Shown here: piece after piece, positions 24,315 to 33,397 of the stretch
Layout of the letters: every line of letters begins with the position of its first letter
How positions within the stretch are numbered: position 1 is the first letter of the stretch
Origin: Bryobacterales bacterium
GTDB lineage: Bacteria; Acidobacteriota; Terriglobia; Bryobacterales; Bryobacteraceae
Direction of reading: 5' to 3'
Length of the DNA stretch: 64,000 nucleotides
Assembly (NCBI GenBank): GCA_020846745.1
Contig: JADLDI010000099.1
Coordinates: 1-64,000, forward strand
Made by a program: the position numbers and the translations under genes
The notes under the pieces: model-generated
Told to the model about the DNA's origin: nothing
Seen by the model: only the letters and a program-made list of their open reading frames with translations
The model's database searches: none

Positions 24315-27300
24315 TTGCGTTCTTTCTTTCTGGGATTAGCGTCAATGCTCGCGATGACGGCAGCCGCATACGGGCAGGCCCGCGACACAGCGTCGGTTTA
24401 CGGCTCGATCACGGATGCACAGGGAGCGGTAGTTCCGGCCGCGCCGGTCACAATCGTGAATTCACAGACGGGTTTGACCCGAACGGCGGCAACGGATTCA
24501 AGCGGCGGCTTTGTTCTAACGCTGCTGCCGGTGGGAACCTACAATCTAACCGTTGAGCAACCGGGATTTCGCAAAAGCGAAAAGCGCGGAATCGTACTAC
24601 AGGCGAACGAGAATATCCGCGTGGATGTGGCGCTGCAGGTAGGCAACGTACAGGAGACGGTGAGCGTGGAGGCGGCCGCGCTGCAGGTGGACACACGGTC
24701 CGCCACGGTGAGCCATGTGGTTGATTCCAAGCGTATTGTCGAGTTGCCGCTGAACGGCCGCAACCCGGCGGACTTAGTATTGCTGGTGCCGGGTACAGCT
24801 TCCGGCGCGGGTAATAACTCGGGCGACGTAGGCAGCGCCGCCTGGCGTCCGAAAGGCCAGAAAGAAATCACAGTCAACGGATCGCGCAACAACAACCTGC
24901 GTTACACCCTTGATGGTGGAACGAACATGGACGACCTGGTAAACGGGAACCTCGATTTTCCCTTCCCGAATGCGGTGCAGGAGTTCAGCGCGCAGACGAG
25001 CAATATGGGCGTGGAAATGGGCGGACTTTCGGGCGGCGTGCTCAATATTGTCACGAAATCCGGCACAAACTCGATTCACGGCGATGCGTTCTGGTTCGTA
25101 CGCAATACGGAGTTGAACGCGAGTAACTTCTTCTCGCGCGAAAAAGACCTGCTGAAGCGGAATCAGTTCGGGTTTACGGTCGGCGGTCCGTTTGTGAAGA
25201 ACAAGCTGTTTGGGTTTGCGGGATATCAGAAGCTGATGATCCGGCAGGCGGCCGGCAACAGCCGCGACCTGACGTTCACCGCGGCCGAGCGGCGGGGCGA
25301 CTTCTCGGCGTTTAAGGGAAACATCTACGATCCGCTAACGGGCCAGCCGTTCCCGGGCAACCAAATCCCTTCGAACCGGTTCTCTCCGGCCGCCGTAAAG
25401 CTACTGTCGCTTTCACCGTTACCCGATTCCGAAGGATTTGTACGGTACACGATTTCGCAGCCGGAAAACGGTTTGCAAGGTATCGGCAAGTTGGATTACG
25501 TCCACAGCGCAAAGCACAACTTTGTATTCCGCGTATTTGAAAGCGACGGCAACACGCCGTTCAGCTCTCCGAAGGACAACATCCATGCGGCGCGGTATGG
25601 CGGCTATCGCGATTCGCGTTCGGCAACGCTGGGCCACACGTGGATATTGAGCCCGACGACGGTGGCGCACACGCAATTGACGGGCGCGCACAACATCGCC
25701 GACATTCGCACCGACTTTCCGTACACTACCGCCGACCTGGGTGTCGCCTTGACGCCCACGGGAAATCATATCGACATCAGCATGGTGTCGAGCGGCGTGT
25801 CGTTCAGCGCACCTTTGCACGCGATCCGGTTTGGGCGGGGCAGCATCGAGTTACAGCACGACTGGACGAAGCTGAAAGGCAATCACACGCTGGTGTGGGG
25901 CTTTAATGTAGTCCGGAAGCGGTTCAACAACAATACGCTGTTCCACTCGTCGGGGCAGTTCCAGTTTGACGGCCACGTGACGGGATCGGACAACAACATC
26001 GGGTACGACCGGGCGGACTTTCTGCTGGGCGGCTTCTCTTTCTTTACGCAAAACAGCGGCGAATTCGAGGGCCGGCGCGGCACGCAGACCGGCTGGTTTG
26101 TGGGCGATACGTGGCGTGTAAAGCCGGGCTTGACGCTGAACTTCGGTTTGCGGTACGAACCCTACGGCCTTTTCCGCGACGTGCTGGACCGCAACCAAAC
26201 GTTCGACCTGGCCGCGAACCGCGCGGGTATACGGTCCACTGTGTTTAAGAACGCACTGCCGGGGCTGTTTTATCACGGCGACAAGCGTCCGCAAGGTTAC
26301 GGCGGCGGGGATACCTTCGGGGACACTGTGACGGACCCGGACTACAACAATCTGGCGCCGCGCATCGGCTTCGCCTGGGATCCGTTCCGGAACGGCAAGA
26401 CCAGTATCCGCGGCGGATATGCGATTTTCTACGATGGACCGTCGTTGAACGCGCAGAACGACGCGAACAACGTGACACCGTTCAGCTACAGCGTGGAGTT
26501 TACGGATGGATCGTTCGACAAGCCATTCCTGGGGCGCGAGAAATTGAACATCTTCCCGGTAAGCGCGGCCAACCACGACGTGCCGTTCCCGACGCCGCTC
26601 TATACGATTGTGCTGGATAAGAAGTTCATCACGCCGTACACGCAGAACTGGAGCCTCACGGTGGAGCGGGAAGTGGCTTCGGCAACGCTGGTTCGCCTGG
26701 GATACGTAGGCACAAAAGCGACGCACCTGAAGACCGAGTACGACCAGAACGCGCCTATCTACGACACCACCAAAACACTGGCACAGAACCGGGCGACGAT
26801 CGACGACCGCCGGCCGGTGCAAGACTTCCAGACCATCTCGCGCTGGATGCACGGACACAATTCGATCTACCATTCCTTCCAAGCCGGCGTGGACAAGCGC
26901 TATGCGCGCAACTTCACGGTTAACGCTTCCTACACCTGGGCAAAGAACCTCGACTACACGTCGCGCAACGGATTCGGCGGCAGCCGGGGCATCAACAATC
27001 CGTTCAACTTTTTCTTCTCACGCGGGAATTCCGACCTGACGCGGACGCACCGTTTTGTCGGATCGTTTGTATGGGATCTGCCAAAGCTGCCAAACGCTCA
27101 TGCGGCGGTTAAGGCTGTAGCGGGCGGCTGGCGATTCTCAGGTATCTACATCGCGCAATCGGGCCGGCCGTTCTCGGTCGGCGCAGCCAACAATCCGACG
27201 GCAGGCGCGGGCAGCGCACGCGCGGACCTGATCGGCAGCGGATACCCGGTACTCGATACGGGCCGTTCGAAGGGTGCGATACTGGCCGCCTACTTCGACA

Positions 27301-27587
27301 AGACGCGCTTTGCCAACCCCGCTCCGAACACCTTCGGCACGCTTGGCCGCAACGCCCTGTGGGGGCCCGGCTTCGCGAACTTCGACAGCTCACTCACCAA
27401 GAATTGGAGACTGCCGTTTCTGGGCGAGGGAGGATTGGTTGAATACCGGTTTGAGGCGTTCAACCTGTTTAACGCGACACATCTGGCTAACCCGATTACC
27501 GGCTTGACCAACCCCAACTTTGGGAAGATTACAAGTACCGACGGTGATCCGAGAATCCTACAGATGGCGCTCAAGCTTGCGTGGTGA
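24315..27587 (+). CDS. Oar-like TonB-dependent outer-membrane receptor 2
   Basis: A 1090-residue receptor, TTG start at 24315 with GGGAGGGT upstream. Signal peptide ending AAAYGQA (about residue 21), carboxypeptidase-regulatory domain (about 22-110; YGSITDAQGAVVPAAPV), plug (about 115-245; VELPLNGRNPADLVLLVPG, NNLRYTLDGGTNMDDL), then a barrel of about 840 residues with C-terminus ALKLAW. The sulfite-oxidase-like gene starts 1-2 bases after its stop, and two further genes are coupled to that, so it heads a four-gene operon. Its ligand may relate to the enzyme's substrate, but this cannot be read from sequence. Confidence 0.93.
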   Translation: MRSFFLGLASMLAMTAAAYGQARDTASVYGSITDAQGAVVPAAPVTIVNSQTGLTRTAATDSSGGFVLTLLPVGTYNLTVEQPGFRKSEKRGIVLQANENIRVDVALQVGNVQETVSVEAAALQVDTRSATVSHVVDSKRIVELPLNGRNPADLVLLVPGTASGAGNNSGDVGSAAWRPKGQKEITVNGSRNNNLRYTLDGGTNMDDLVNGNLDFPFPNAVQEFSAQTSNMGVEMGGLSGGVLNIVTKSGTNSIHGDAFWFVRNTELNASNFFSREKDLLKRNQFGFTVGGPFVKNKLFGFAGYQKLMIRQAAGNSRDLTFTAAERRGDFSAFKGNIYDPLTGQPFPGNQIPSNRFSPAAVKLLSLSPLPDSEGFVRYTISQPENGLQGIGKLDYVHSAKHNFVFRVFESDGNTPFSSPKDNIHAARYGGYRDSRSATLGHTWILSPTTVAHTQLTGAHNIADIRTDFPYTTADLGVALTPTGNHIDISMVSSGVSFSAPLHAIRFGRGSIELQHDWTKLKGNHTLVWGFNVVRKRFNNNTLFHSSGQFQFDGHVTGSDNNIGYDRADFLLGGFSFFTQNSGEFEGRRGTQTGWFVGDTWRVKPGLTLNFGLRYEPYGLFRDVLDRNQTFDLAANRAGIRSTVFKNALPGLFYHGDKRPQGYGGGDTFGDTVTDPDYNNLAPRIGFAWDPFRNGKTSIRGGYAIFYDGPSLNAQNDANNVTPFSYSVEFTDGSFDKPFLGREKLNIFPVSAANHDVPFPTPLYTIVLDKKFITPYTQNWSLTVEREVASATLVRLGYVGTKATHLKTEYDQNAPIYDTTKTLAQNRATIDDRRPVQDFQTISRWMHGHNSIYHSFQAGVDKRYARNFTVNASYTWAKNLDYTSRNGFGGSRGINNPFNFFFSRGNSDLTRTHRFVGSFVWDLPKLPNAHAAVKAVAGGWRFSGIYIAQSGRPFSVGAANNPTAGAGSARADLIGSGYPVLDTGRSKGAILAAYFDKTRFANPAPNTFGTLGRNALWGPGFANFDSSLTKNWRLPFLGEGGLVEYRFEAFNLFNATHLANPITGLTNPNFGKITSTDGDPRILQMALKLAW

Positions 27588-27588
27588 G

Positions 27589-28587
27589 TTGACGCGCAGA
27601 CACTGGTTTAGCCTGATTTCCGCCGCCGGAAGCGCTTTTGCAGCAGCGGATAGCCGGCAGGCGGAGGTCAGCGCGTTTGACCTATCGTTACTCGATCAGT
27701 GGCAGACGCCAACGGAACTGTTTTTCATACGGGAGCACTTTCCGGCACCTGCAATTTCGGCGCAGGGGTGGACGGTGGCGGTTGCGGGCGTGGGAGAGCT
27801 GAGCTTCGAACAACTGCTGTCGATGCCGCGAAAGACCGTGCCGGCGACGATTGAATGCGCCGAGAATCCTGCGGGGGGCGGGTTGGTCAGCCACGCCTCG
27901 TGGGAAGGCGTTTCAGTTGCCGAACTAATGGCGAAGGCGCAGCCGAAGCCTGATACGCGCTACCTGCTGATGACGGCGGCGGACGGCTTTGCGCGTGCGA
28001 TTCCACTCGAAAAGGCAAAGCACCCGGACACGCTGCTGGCGTTGCGGATGAACGGGCAGTTGATCGGCGCGCAGCATGGCGGACCGGCGCGGATGCTGGC
28101 GCCTGGTTGGTATGGCGTGGATTCGCTGAAGTGGGTGCGGTCGCTGGAGTTTGTAGCCGAAATGCCGGCGCTGAAAGGCTACCGGCGGCGGACACGGTCG
28201 TTGTTGGCGGGGGTGACGGAGGGCGATCCGGTATCGGAGGTTCAGGTAAAGTCAGTGTTCGCACGTCCGCTGGATGGGGCGGTGTTGAGCGGGAGGAAGT
28301 TTATCATGCGCGGCGCGGCTTGGGCCGGCGAGAACGCGGTGAAGGGTGTTGAGGTTTCGGCGGACGGCGGCAAGAGCTGGATGGCGGCACAACTAGTTGG
28401 CGAGGCGCGGAAGTATTGTTGGGTGCACTGGCAGAGGGAATGGAAGATCGCGCGGGCGGGCGAGCATCAACTGGTGGTCCGCGCAATTGACGATCAGGGC
28501 CGAACGCAGCCGGCGGAGCGCCCGGCCAATCGTGCGGACGAATATGAGCAGAACCATTGGCAGCGTATCGCGGTGATGGTGCTATGA
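27589..28587 (+). CDS. Sulfite-oxidase-like molybdopterin oxidoreductase
   Basis: A 332-residue exported protein from TTG 27589, which lies 1 base after the receptor stop. TRRHWFSLISAAGSAFA is a Tat signal, suited to a pre-folded molybdoenzyme. The molybdopterin domain (about 45-220) shows FFIREHFPAP, the Mo-ligating Cys in ATIECAENPAGGG, and HGGPARMLAPGWYGVDSLKWV. A C-terminal Mo-co dimerisation domain (about 230-325) includes GAAWAGENAVKGVEVSADGG and WVHWQREWKI. No haem domain is fused. The frame is open upstream to 27520, but those residues are antisense-free overlap with the receptor and lack a signal. It probably oxidises a sulfur compound or similar small anion in the periplasm. Confidence 0.87.
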   Translation: MTRRHWFSLISAAGSAFAAADSRQAEVSAFDLSLLDQWQTPTELFFIREHFPAPAISAQGWTVAVAGVGELSFEQLLSMPRKTVPATIECAENPAGGGLVSHASWEGVSVAELMAKAQPKPDTRYLLMTAADGFARAIPLEKAKHPDTLLALRMNGQLIGAQHGGPARMLAPGWYGVDSLKWVRSLEFVAEMPALKGYRRRTRSLLAGVTEGDPVSEVQVKSVFARPLDGAVLSGRKFIMRGAAWAGENAVKGVEVSADGGKSWMAAQLVGEARKYCWVHWQREWKIARAGEHQLVVRAIDDQGRTQPAERPANRADEYEQNHWQRIAVMVL

Positions 28588-29774
28588 AGCTGCTGTTTGC
28601 TGTTGCATTCGTCGCCGGGTACTTGCCGGCCTTGCAGCCGAACGTGCTGGAGCAGGCGGAAGCGGCGTTCCGTGCAGGCGACGTGAATCGTGCGTCCACA
28701 CTAGCCCGGCAGGCGTTGCAACAGGACGCGAACGCTCCGGCGGCGCATATGATTCTTGGAGTGATCGCGGCGCAGCAGCAGAAGTGGGTGGCGGCGGGCC
28801 GGCATTTCCAGACGGTGATCCGTGTGATACCGCAGGATCCGAACGGGTACTTCTACCTCGGCCAGGCGAAGCTCTATCAGAAGCAGTGGGCGGAAGCGGC
28901 GACGCTATTCACCAAGGCGCTGGAACGCAAGTATCCCGAACGCGAGCGGCTGCTGGTGGAACTGGCATTCGCAGAAAACGAAGCCAATCAGTCCGATAAG
29001 GCCCTGCAGCACCTGGCGGAGGCCGGGACGCCGGATGCGAGCGTAGCGGCGCAGTACTATGCCGTGAGCGCATTCGCGAATGCACGCGTGCGGCGATATC
29101 GGCAGGCGTTGGAGGCGATCAATAAAGCGCTGGAACGGGAACCTGCCAATCCGCAGCACTGGGACTTTCTGATTACGACGCTGATCGGCACGGACCAGAT
29201 GACGGCCGCCTTGCGGGAGGCCATACGGGCGCAAGCGAAGTTTCCCGATAACGGCGACATCCAGTATTTGTTCGCGCTGGCGAGTTACTATGTCGCGGAA
29301 AGTCCGCTGAATCCGCTGGCGCTGCGGAACTTGCGCGAGGTAGAGCCGGATAGTCCGCGCGTGTTGCTGGCCGAAGGGCTGCTCTATCGCAAGCAGGGTA
29401 AAACGGATGAGGCGACCGCTCGGTTCCTAAAAGCGGCGGCGCGCGGTGTGGAGGATTCGCATCTGTTGTTGGCGATTGTGTATCGCGAAAACGGCGATGC
29501 GGCGGCTGCCGAACGCGAGTATCGCCTGGCCGAGAAGTCGAATCCGCATAACGGGCAGGTGCTGCTGGAACTTGGCAAGGTCGCGTTGACGCGTGGAGTG
29601 GTGGTTGAGGCGGTATCGCGATTGGAACGTGCGGTGGAGATGATGCCGGACAATTCCTCGGCGCATTATCAACTCGGGCTGGCTTACGCGCGCGCGGGGA
29701 AGAAGGCCGAGTCCGCGGCGCAGTTGAACGCTGCGCGTGAGCTGGACAAGAAGCAATCGGAGCTACAGAAATGA
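28584..29774 (+). CDS. Exported TPR-repeat protein
   Basis: A 396-residue protein starting with ATGA overlap on the sulfite-oxidase-like stop. The signal peptide MKLLFAVAFVAGYLPALQ is followed by tandem tetratricopeptide repeats, for example VLEQAEAAFRAGDVNRASTLARQAL, AHMILGVIAAQQQKW, YFYLGQAKLYQKQWAEAATLFTKAL. These run to about residue 390 with LERAVEMMPDNSSAHYQLG. TPRs make protein-protein scaffolds. Being coupled on both sides, it is probably a periplasmic partner of the enzymes encoded by its neighbours. Confidence 0.9.
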   Translation: MKLLFAVAFVAGYLPALQPNVLEQAEAAFRAGDVNRASTLARQALQQDANAPAAHMILGVIAAQQQKWVAAGRHFQTVIRVIPQDPNGYFYLGQAKLYQKQWAEAATLFTKALERKYPERERLLVELAFAENEANQSDKALQHLAEAGTPDASVAAQYYAVSAFANARVRRYRQALEAINKALEREPANPQHWDFLITTLIGTDQMTAALREAIRAQAKFPDNGDIQYLFALASYYVAESPLNPLALRNLREVEPDSPRVLLAEGLLYRKQGKTDEATARFLKAAARGVEDSHLLLAIVYRENGDAAAAEREYRLAEKSNPHNGQVLLELGKVALTRGVVVEAVSRLERAVEMMPDNSSAHYQLGLAYARAGKKAESAAQLNAARELDKKQSELQK

Positions 29775-30631
29775 TGCGCAGCAGTGTGGTGTTTGTGGTG
29801 GTTGCGGCGACACTCTGCGGAGAGTCGCTGACGAACTTCAAGCCGTCGCCCAGACGGTCGGACCACGGGACGGTCAGCATGGTGGAGTTCGCGACGACGC
29901 TAATGGACGTGGAGCCGGGCAGTCTCGCGCTGCACCTGCCGCAGGCGATGATGCACTTCCACTTCGAAGAACCCGTATGGGTGGTGGGTTACAAGACGTT
30001 TATCGCCGATAAGCAGGGCAAGGCGCCGCGCGAGAATTATCTGTGCCATACGTTCGTGGGCGACCAACGCGTGATGCAGACCGAAGATCAGGAAGTGCGG
30101 GGGCTGTACTCAGACGGTTACACCCCAGAAGTGGTGCTGCCCGATGGCTACGGAGTACTGCTACCGGCGGGCGAGACGTTGCACTGGATGCCGATGTTCA
30201 ACAATCGGGCGGAAACGATTGTACGCGTGAAGATGAAGGTGGAGTTGTCGATAATCCGGCAAAGGGACGTCAAGAAGCCGCTGAAGCAGCTATATGGCAC
30301 GCTGCGCAGTGTGGCCGTTCCGCACCTCTACTTCGTGCAGCCGGGCAAGGACGAACGCGGCGCGGAGTTTCAGTTGCCGTTCGACGGGCGCATCCATTTT
30401 ATGGGAACGCACATCCATCCCCATGGCGTTTGGGTGCAGTTGGAGAAGGGCGGCGAGACGATCTGGCGGGGCAGCATGAAACCTGGCGGGTTGACCATGG
30501 AGGTGTATTCGAGCGCGGAGGGTTATCCGGTGAAGGCCGGCGAGAAATTCCGGGTTTCGGCGCTGTACGAGAACCCGACGCAAGCGCCTGTCGACGCAAT
30601 GGCTGGGTTGTACATTCTGTATTCGCGGTAG
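29771..30631 (+). CDS. His-rich exported protein, copper type II monooxygenase-like
   Basis: A 286-residue exported protein, ATGA-coupled to the TPR gene. The signal peptide is about residues 1-17. Two His/Met clusters stand out: MMHFHFEEPVWVVGYK (about 59-74) and HFMGTHIHPHGVWV (about 207-220), with LPAGETLHWMPMFNN between. Peptidylglycine/dopamine-type copper monooxygenases bind two coppers by such H-H and H-x-H plus Met motifs across two jelly-roll domains, and the layout is suggestive of that. The similarity is weak and I do not claim the reaction. It is the last gene of the receptor operon. Confidence 0.55.
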   Translation: MMRSSVVFVVVAATLCGESLTNFKPSPRRSDHGTVSMVEFATTLMDVEPGSLALHLPQAMMHFHFEEPVWVVGYKTFIADKQGKAPRENYLCHTFVGDQRVMQTEDQEVRGLYSDGYTPEVVLPDGYGVLLPAGETLHWMPMFNNRAETIVRVKMKVELSIIRQRDVKKPLKQLYGTLRSVAVPHLYFVQPGKDERGAEFQLPFDGRIHFMGTHIHPHGVWVQLEKGGETIWRGSMKPGGLTMEVYSSAEGYPVKAGEKFRVSALYENPTQAPVDAMAGLYILYSR

Positions 30632-30647
30632 AGCATGTAAGCAGGCC

Positions 30648-30724
30648 TGGCGCGCCCGGAGGGACTCGAACCCCCGGCCTACTGGTTCGAAGCCAGTCGC
30701 TCTATCCGGCTGAGCTACGGGCGC
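30648..30724 (-). tRNA. tRNA-Arg (anticodon UCG)
   Basis: Minus-strand, 77 bases with CCA encoded (30648-30650). Acceptor GCGCCCG pairs with CGGGCGC. Anticodon stem ACTGG/CCAGT, loop CTTCGAA gives UCG, reading CGA. D arm GCTCAGCCGGATAGAGC and T-loop GGTTCGAGTCC are standard. The discriminator base is G. Confidence 0.97.
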
Positions 30725-30782
30725 CTTCAGTTCCATCTGGAGTTGGTTGCGAACTCCCCAAAAAGACTACCATGAAATCGGC

Positions 30783-31364
30783 ATGTCCAGTGTCGAAACA
30801 GAAATCAAACTGCCGGCTAGCGATCCGGCGTCGGCCGCTGCGCTACTCGAGCACGCGGGATTTGTAGTCCACCATCCACGCACTTTCGAAAGCAACACGC
30901 TGCTCGACACACCGGACATTGCCCTTCGGCGCACCCGCCGCATCCTACGCATCAGGCAGTATGGCGCGAAACATGTCATCACGTATAAAGGTGCAGGTTC
31001 CGACGGCAAGCACAAAACTCGTGAGGAGTTGGAATTCGAAATTCCACCGGGCGCGCCGCTGCCGTTGATTTTCGAACGCCTGGGCTACACGCCGCAGTTT
31101 CGCTACGAAAAGTATCGGACCGAGTATGCGCGCGAAGGCGAACCGGGCATTGCCACACTGGACGAAACGCCGATCGGCACCTACGTCGAGTTGGAAGGTC
31201 CGCCAGAGTGGATCGATCGGACCGCGGCGGAACTTGGCTATGTCGAATCCGACTACATTGCGAAGTCGTACGGCGCTTTGTATGCCGAGCATTGCGCTGT
31301 CCATCACACCGATCCAAACGGTATGGTATTTGGCCCGGAGGAAATCGCCCGGCGCGCGCATTAG
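30783..31364 (+). CDS. CYTH-domain protein (class IV adenylate cyclase / triphosphatase family)
   Basis: A 193-residue protein from ATG 30783. The E5-x-E7-x-K9 signature (SSVETEIKLP) opens the triphosphate tunnel, which is lined by RRILRIRQYG, ITYKG, REELEFEI, RYEKYRTEYA, LDETPIGTYVELEG and SYGALY. Families in this fold hydrolyse triphosphates or cyclise ATP (CyaB). The exact activity is not determined. The last codons, EEIARRAH, and the stop are contributed by the first unit of the 17-bp tandem array, so the original C-terminus may have been replaced. It precedes a MoxR operon by 145 bases. Confidence 0.87.
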   Translation: MSSVETEIKLPASDPASAAALLEHAGFVVHHPRTFESNTLLDTPDIALRRTRRILRIRQYGAKHVITYKGAGSDGKHKTREELEFEIPPGAPLPLIFERLGYTPQFRYEKYRTEYAREGEPGIATLDETPIGTYVELEGPPEWIDRTAAELGYVESDYIAKSYGALYAEHCAVHHTDPNGMVFGPEEIARRAH

Positions 31365-31501
31365 CCCGGCGCGCGCAATCGCCCGGCGCGCGCAATCGCC
31401 CGGCGCGCGCATTAGACCGGCGCGCGCATTAGACCGGCGCGCGCATTAGACCGGCGCGCGCAATAGACCGGCGCGCGCAATAGACCGGCGCGCGCAATAG
31501 A
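31349..31501. repeat. Nine-copy 17-bp GC-rich tandem array
   Basis: Nine consecutive units of CCGGCGCGCGC plus a variable hexamer, starting at 31349, 31366, 31383, 31400, 31417, 31434, 31451, 31468 and 31485. The hexamers in order are ATTAGC, AATCGC, AATCGC, ATTAGA three times, AATAGA three times. The core is invariant, alternating purine-pyrimidine (Z-DNA-prone) and contains a BssHII-type site. It sits between the CYTH stop and the MoxR start. Confidence 0.95.
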
Positions 31502-31509
31502 ATGGGTAC

Positions 31510-32499
31510 GTGCCATCCGCTGAAGCTCCGCAACAATCGATAGACCAGTTGAACCAGATCCGCCGCGAGATCGGAAAAGTGATCGTCGGCCAGCAGGATG
31601 TTGTCGACGGCGTACTTATCTGTCTGCTCGCCGGCGGACACGTGCTTCTGGAGGGGGTGCCCGGGCTGGGAAAGACAACCCTGCTTCGCACGCTCGCCCG
31701 TGTGCTGCACCTGAAGTATTCGCGCATTCAGTTCACGCCCGACCTTATGCCCGCCGACATTATCGGCAGCATGATCATCGAGACGGACGACCGCGGGGGT
31801 AAGTCACTGCGGTTCCAGGCGGGTCCGATTTTTGCCCACCTGGTACTGGCGGACGAAATCAACCGCGCGACGCCCAAGACGCAGTCTGCGTTGCTCGAAG
31901 CGATGCAGGAGCGAACGGTAACCAGCGGCACCACCACGCATCAACTGGACGCGCCGTTTCTGGTAATGGCTACGCAGAACCCGATCGAGATGGAAGGCAC
32001 CTATCCGCTCCCTGAGGCGCAGCTCGATAGATTCCTCATGAAGGTGCTTGTAGACTACCCCTCTCGTGAGGAGCTATCCGTCATTGTGGACCGGACTATA
32101 CAAAGGGAAGAAGTCGAACTTTCGATGCAGGCGGACCGGGACTCGATCCTGTCGTTGCGCCGTGTTTGCCGACAGGTGCTGGTGGCCCCGCACGTGCAAG
32201 ACTACGCCATAGACCTTGTGATGGCCACGCAACCCAACACGCCGGAGGCGCACCCACTGTCGCGAAAGTTTATCCGATACGGCAGTTCGCCGCGTGGCGC
32301 GCAGGCGCTGGTAGAGTGCGGGCGCGTACATGCCCTGATGCAGGGCCGGCTGAACCTTTCAACGGATGATGTTCGCCGTGTCGCATCGGCCGTACTACGC
32401 CACCGTGTCATCCTGAACTTCGACGCGCACGCCGAAGGACAGACGGTAGATACGATCCTTTCTGAGATCCTGGCCGCTCTCGCCCCCGTTTCAAAGTAA
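31510..32499 (+). CDS. MoxR-family AAA+ ATPase
   Basis: A 329-residue chaperone-like ATPase, GTG start 31510. Walker A GVPGLGKTTLL (K55), Walker B VLADEINRATPKTQSALLEAM, sensor 1 ATQNPIEMEGTYPLPEAQLDRF. MoxR proteins remodel VWA-domain partners, and three such genes follow directly (DUF58, BatA-type, VWA), making a typical MoxR-DUF58-VWA operon. The 17-bp tandem array ends 9 bases before its start and must lie in its leader or promoter. Confidence 0.95.
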   Translation: MPSAEAPQQSIDQLNQIRREIGKVIVGQQDVVDGVLICLLAGGHVLLEGVPGLGKTTLLRTLARVLHLKYSRIQFTPDLMPADIIGSMIIETDDRGGKSLRFQAGPIFAHLVLADEINRATPKTQSALLEAMQERTVTSGTTTHQLDAPFLVMATQNPIEMEGTYPLPEAQLDRFLMKVLVDYPSREELSVIVDRTIQREEVELSMQADRDSILSLRRVCRQVLVAPHVQDYAIDLVMATQPNTPEAHPLSRKFIRYGSSPRGAQALVECGRVHALMQGRLNLSTDDVRRVASAVLRHRVILNFDAHAEGQTVDTILSEILAALAPVSK

Positions 32500-32512
32500 A
32501 GAAGGAGTACAT

Positions 32513-33397
32513 GTGGCCACCGAGCCGCTGATTGACAGGCAGTTCCTCGAAAAGCTCGAGCGTCTCACCATCCGCTGGCGAAAGTCGTTTCCCGGCCTGA
32601 TTGGCGGCCACAACCAATCGCGCTTTGCCGGAGCAGGCCAGGAATTTCTCGACCACCGGCATTTTCATCATGGTGACGATCTACGGGCCGTCAACTGGCG
32701 CGCCTACCTTCGCCTGGACAAGTTGTTCCTCAAAATGTTCCAGGTGGAACCGCGTGTTCCTGTGCGGTTGCTGCTCGACACCAGCCAGTCAATGACCACC
32801 GGGGAGATGAACAAGTTCGACTACGCCCGCCGTCTGGCGGCGGCACTCGCCTACATTGGTCTGGTTCGTTTGGATACGATCATCATCCACCCGTTCTCGG
32901 ATATCTTGGGCGATTCGCACTGTTGTTCGGGCGGCCGCCACCGGTTCGCTCCCGCCGCTGACTTCCTCACTCGCCTGGAGGCATCGGGCAAGACGAATTT
33001 TCTTGAGGTGGCACGCCAGTTCGTCACCAAATACAATAACCGTGGGCTGCTGGTGATCGTGTCGGATTTCCTATCCGAATCCGAGCCGGAACGTCCCATG
33101 CAGTATCTGGCGGAGTTGGGCCACGAGCTTTTCCTGGTGCAATTATGGGCAGACGAAGATCGAACACCGCCATGGGACGGAGAACTGGACCTGACTGACG
33201 CCGAATCCGGTGAACGCCTGCAGGTGGATTTCGACGCGGAGGCGCGCGAACGCTACACGCAGGCATTTGACGAGTTTGCCGGTCAGGTGCAACGTACGGC
33301 GTTCCGGCACGGCGGGCGGTACGCTGGAGTGTCCACGTCCACGTCTCTTGAAGAGGCGATTTTCGGCCATCTCAGCCGGGCACAAGGAGTTGCCTAG
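32513..33397 (+). CDS. DUF58 protein
   Basis: A 294-residue protein from GTG 32513 (GAAGGAG five bases before). GIHRSRFAGAGQEF-like segment here reads GGHNQSRFAGAGQEF, followed by the DUF58 core HHGDDLRAVNWRAYLR, and then a VWA-like half with LLLDTSQSM (MIDAS-type DxSxS) and LVIVSDFLSE. DUF58 proteins are client or partner of MoxR ATPases at the membrane. It overlaps the next gene by one base (TAGTG). Confidence 0.93.
   Translation: MATEPLIDRQFLEKLERLTIRWRKSFPGLIGGHNQSRFAGAGQEFLDHRHFHHGDDLRAVNWRAYLRLDKLFLKMFQVEPRVPVRLLLDTSQSMTTGEMNKFDYARRLAAALAYIGLVRLDTIIIHPFSDILGDSHCCSGGRHRFAPAADFLTRLEASGKTNFLEVARQFVTKYNNRGLLVIVSDFLSESEPERPMQYLAELGHELFLVQLWADEDRTPPWDGELDLTDAESGERLQVDFDAEARERYTQAFDEFAGQVQRTAFRHGGRYAGVSTSTSLEEAIFGHLSRAQGVA

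Noticed and set aside
25851..26882. 343-residue minus-strand frame
   Set aside because: Antisense shadow inside TonB receptor 2, with no recognisable motif.
30290..30736. 148-residue minus-strand frame beginning with VAQPDRATGFEPVGRGFES
   Set aside because: This is the common spurious translation of a tRNA region and overlaps the exported protein gene.
31126..31449. Frames running through the tandem array
   Set aside because: The 17-bp unit is not a multiple of three and gives Arg/Ala-rich repeats in every frame; not a gene.
31349..31501. CRISPR array
   Set aside because: Units are 17 bp with 6-bp variable parts; there are no unique spacers and no cas genes.
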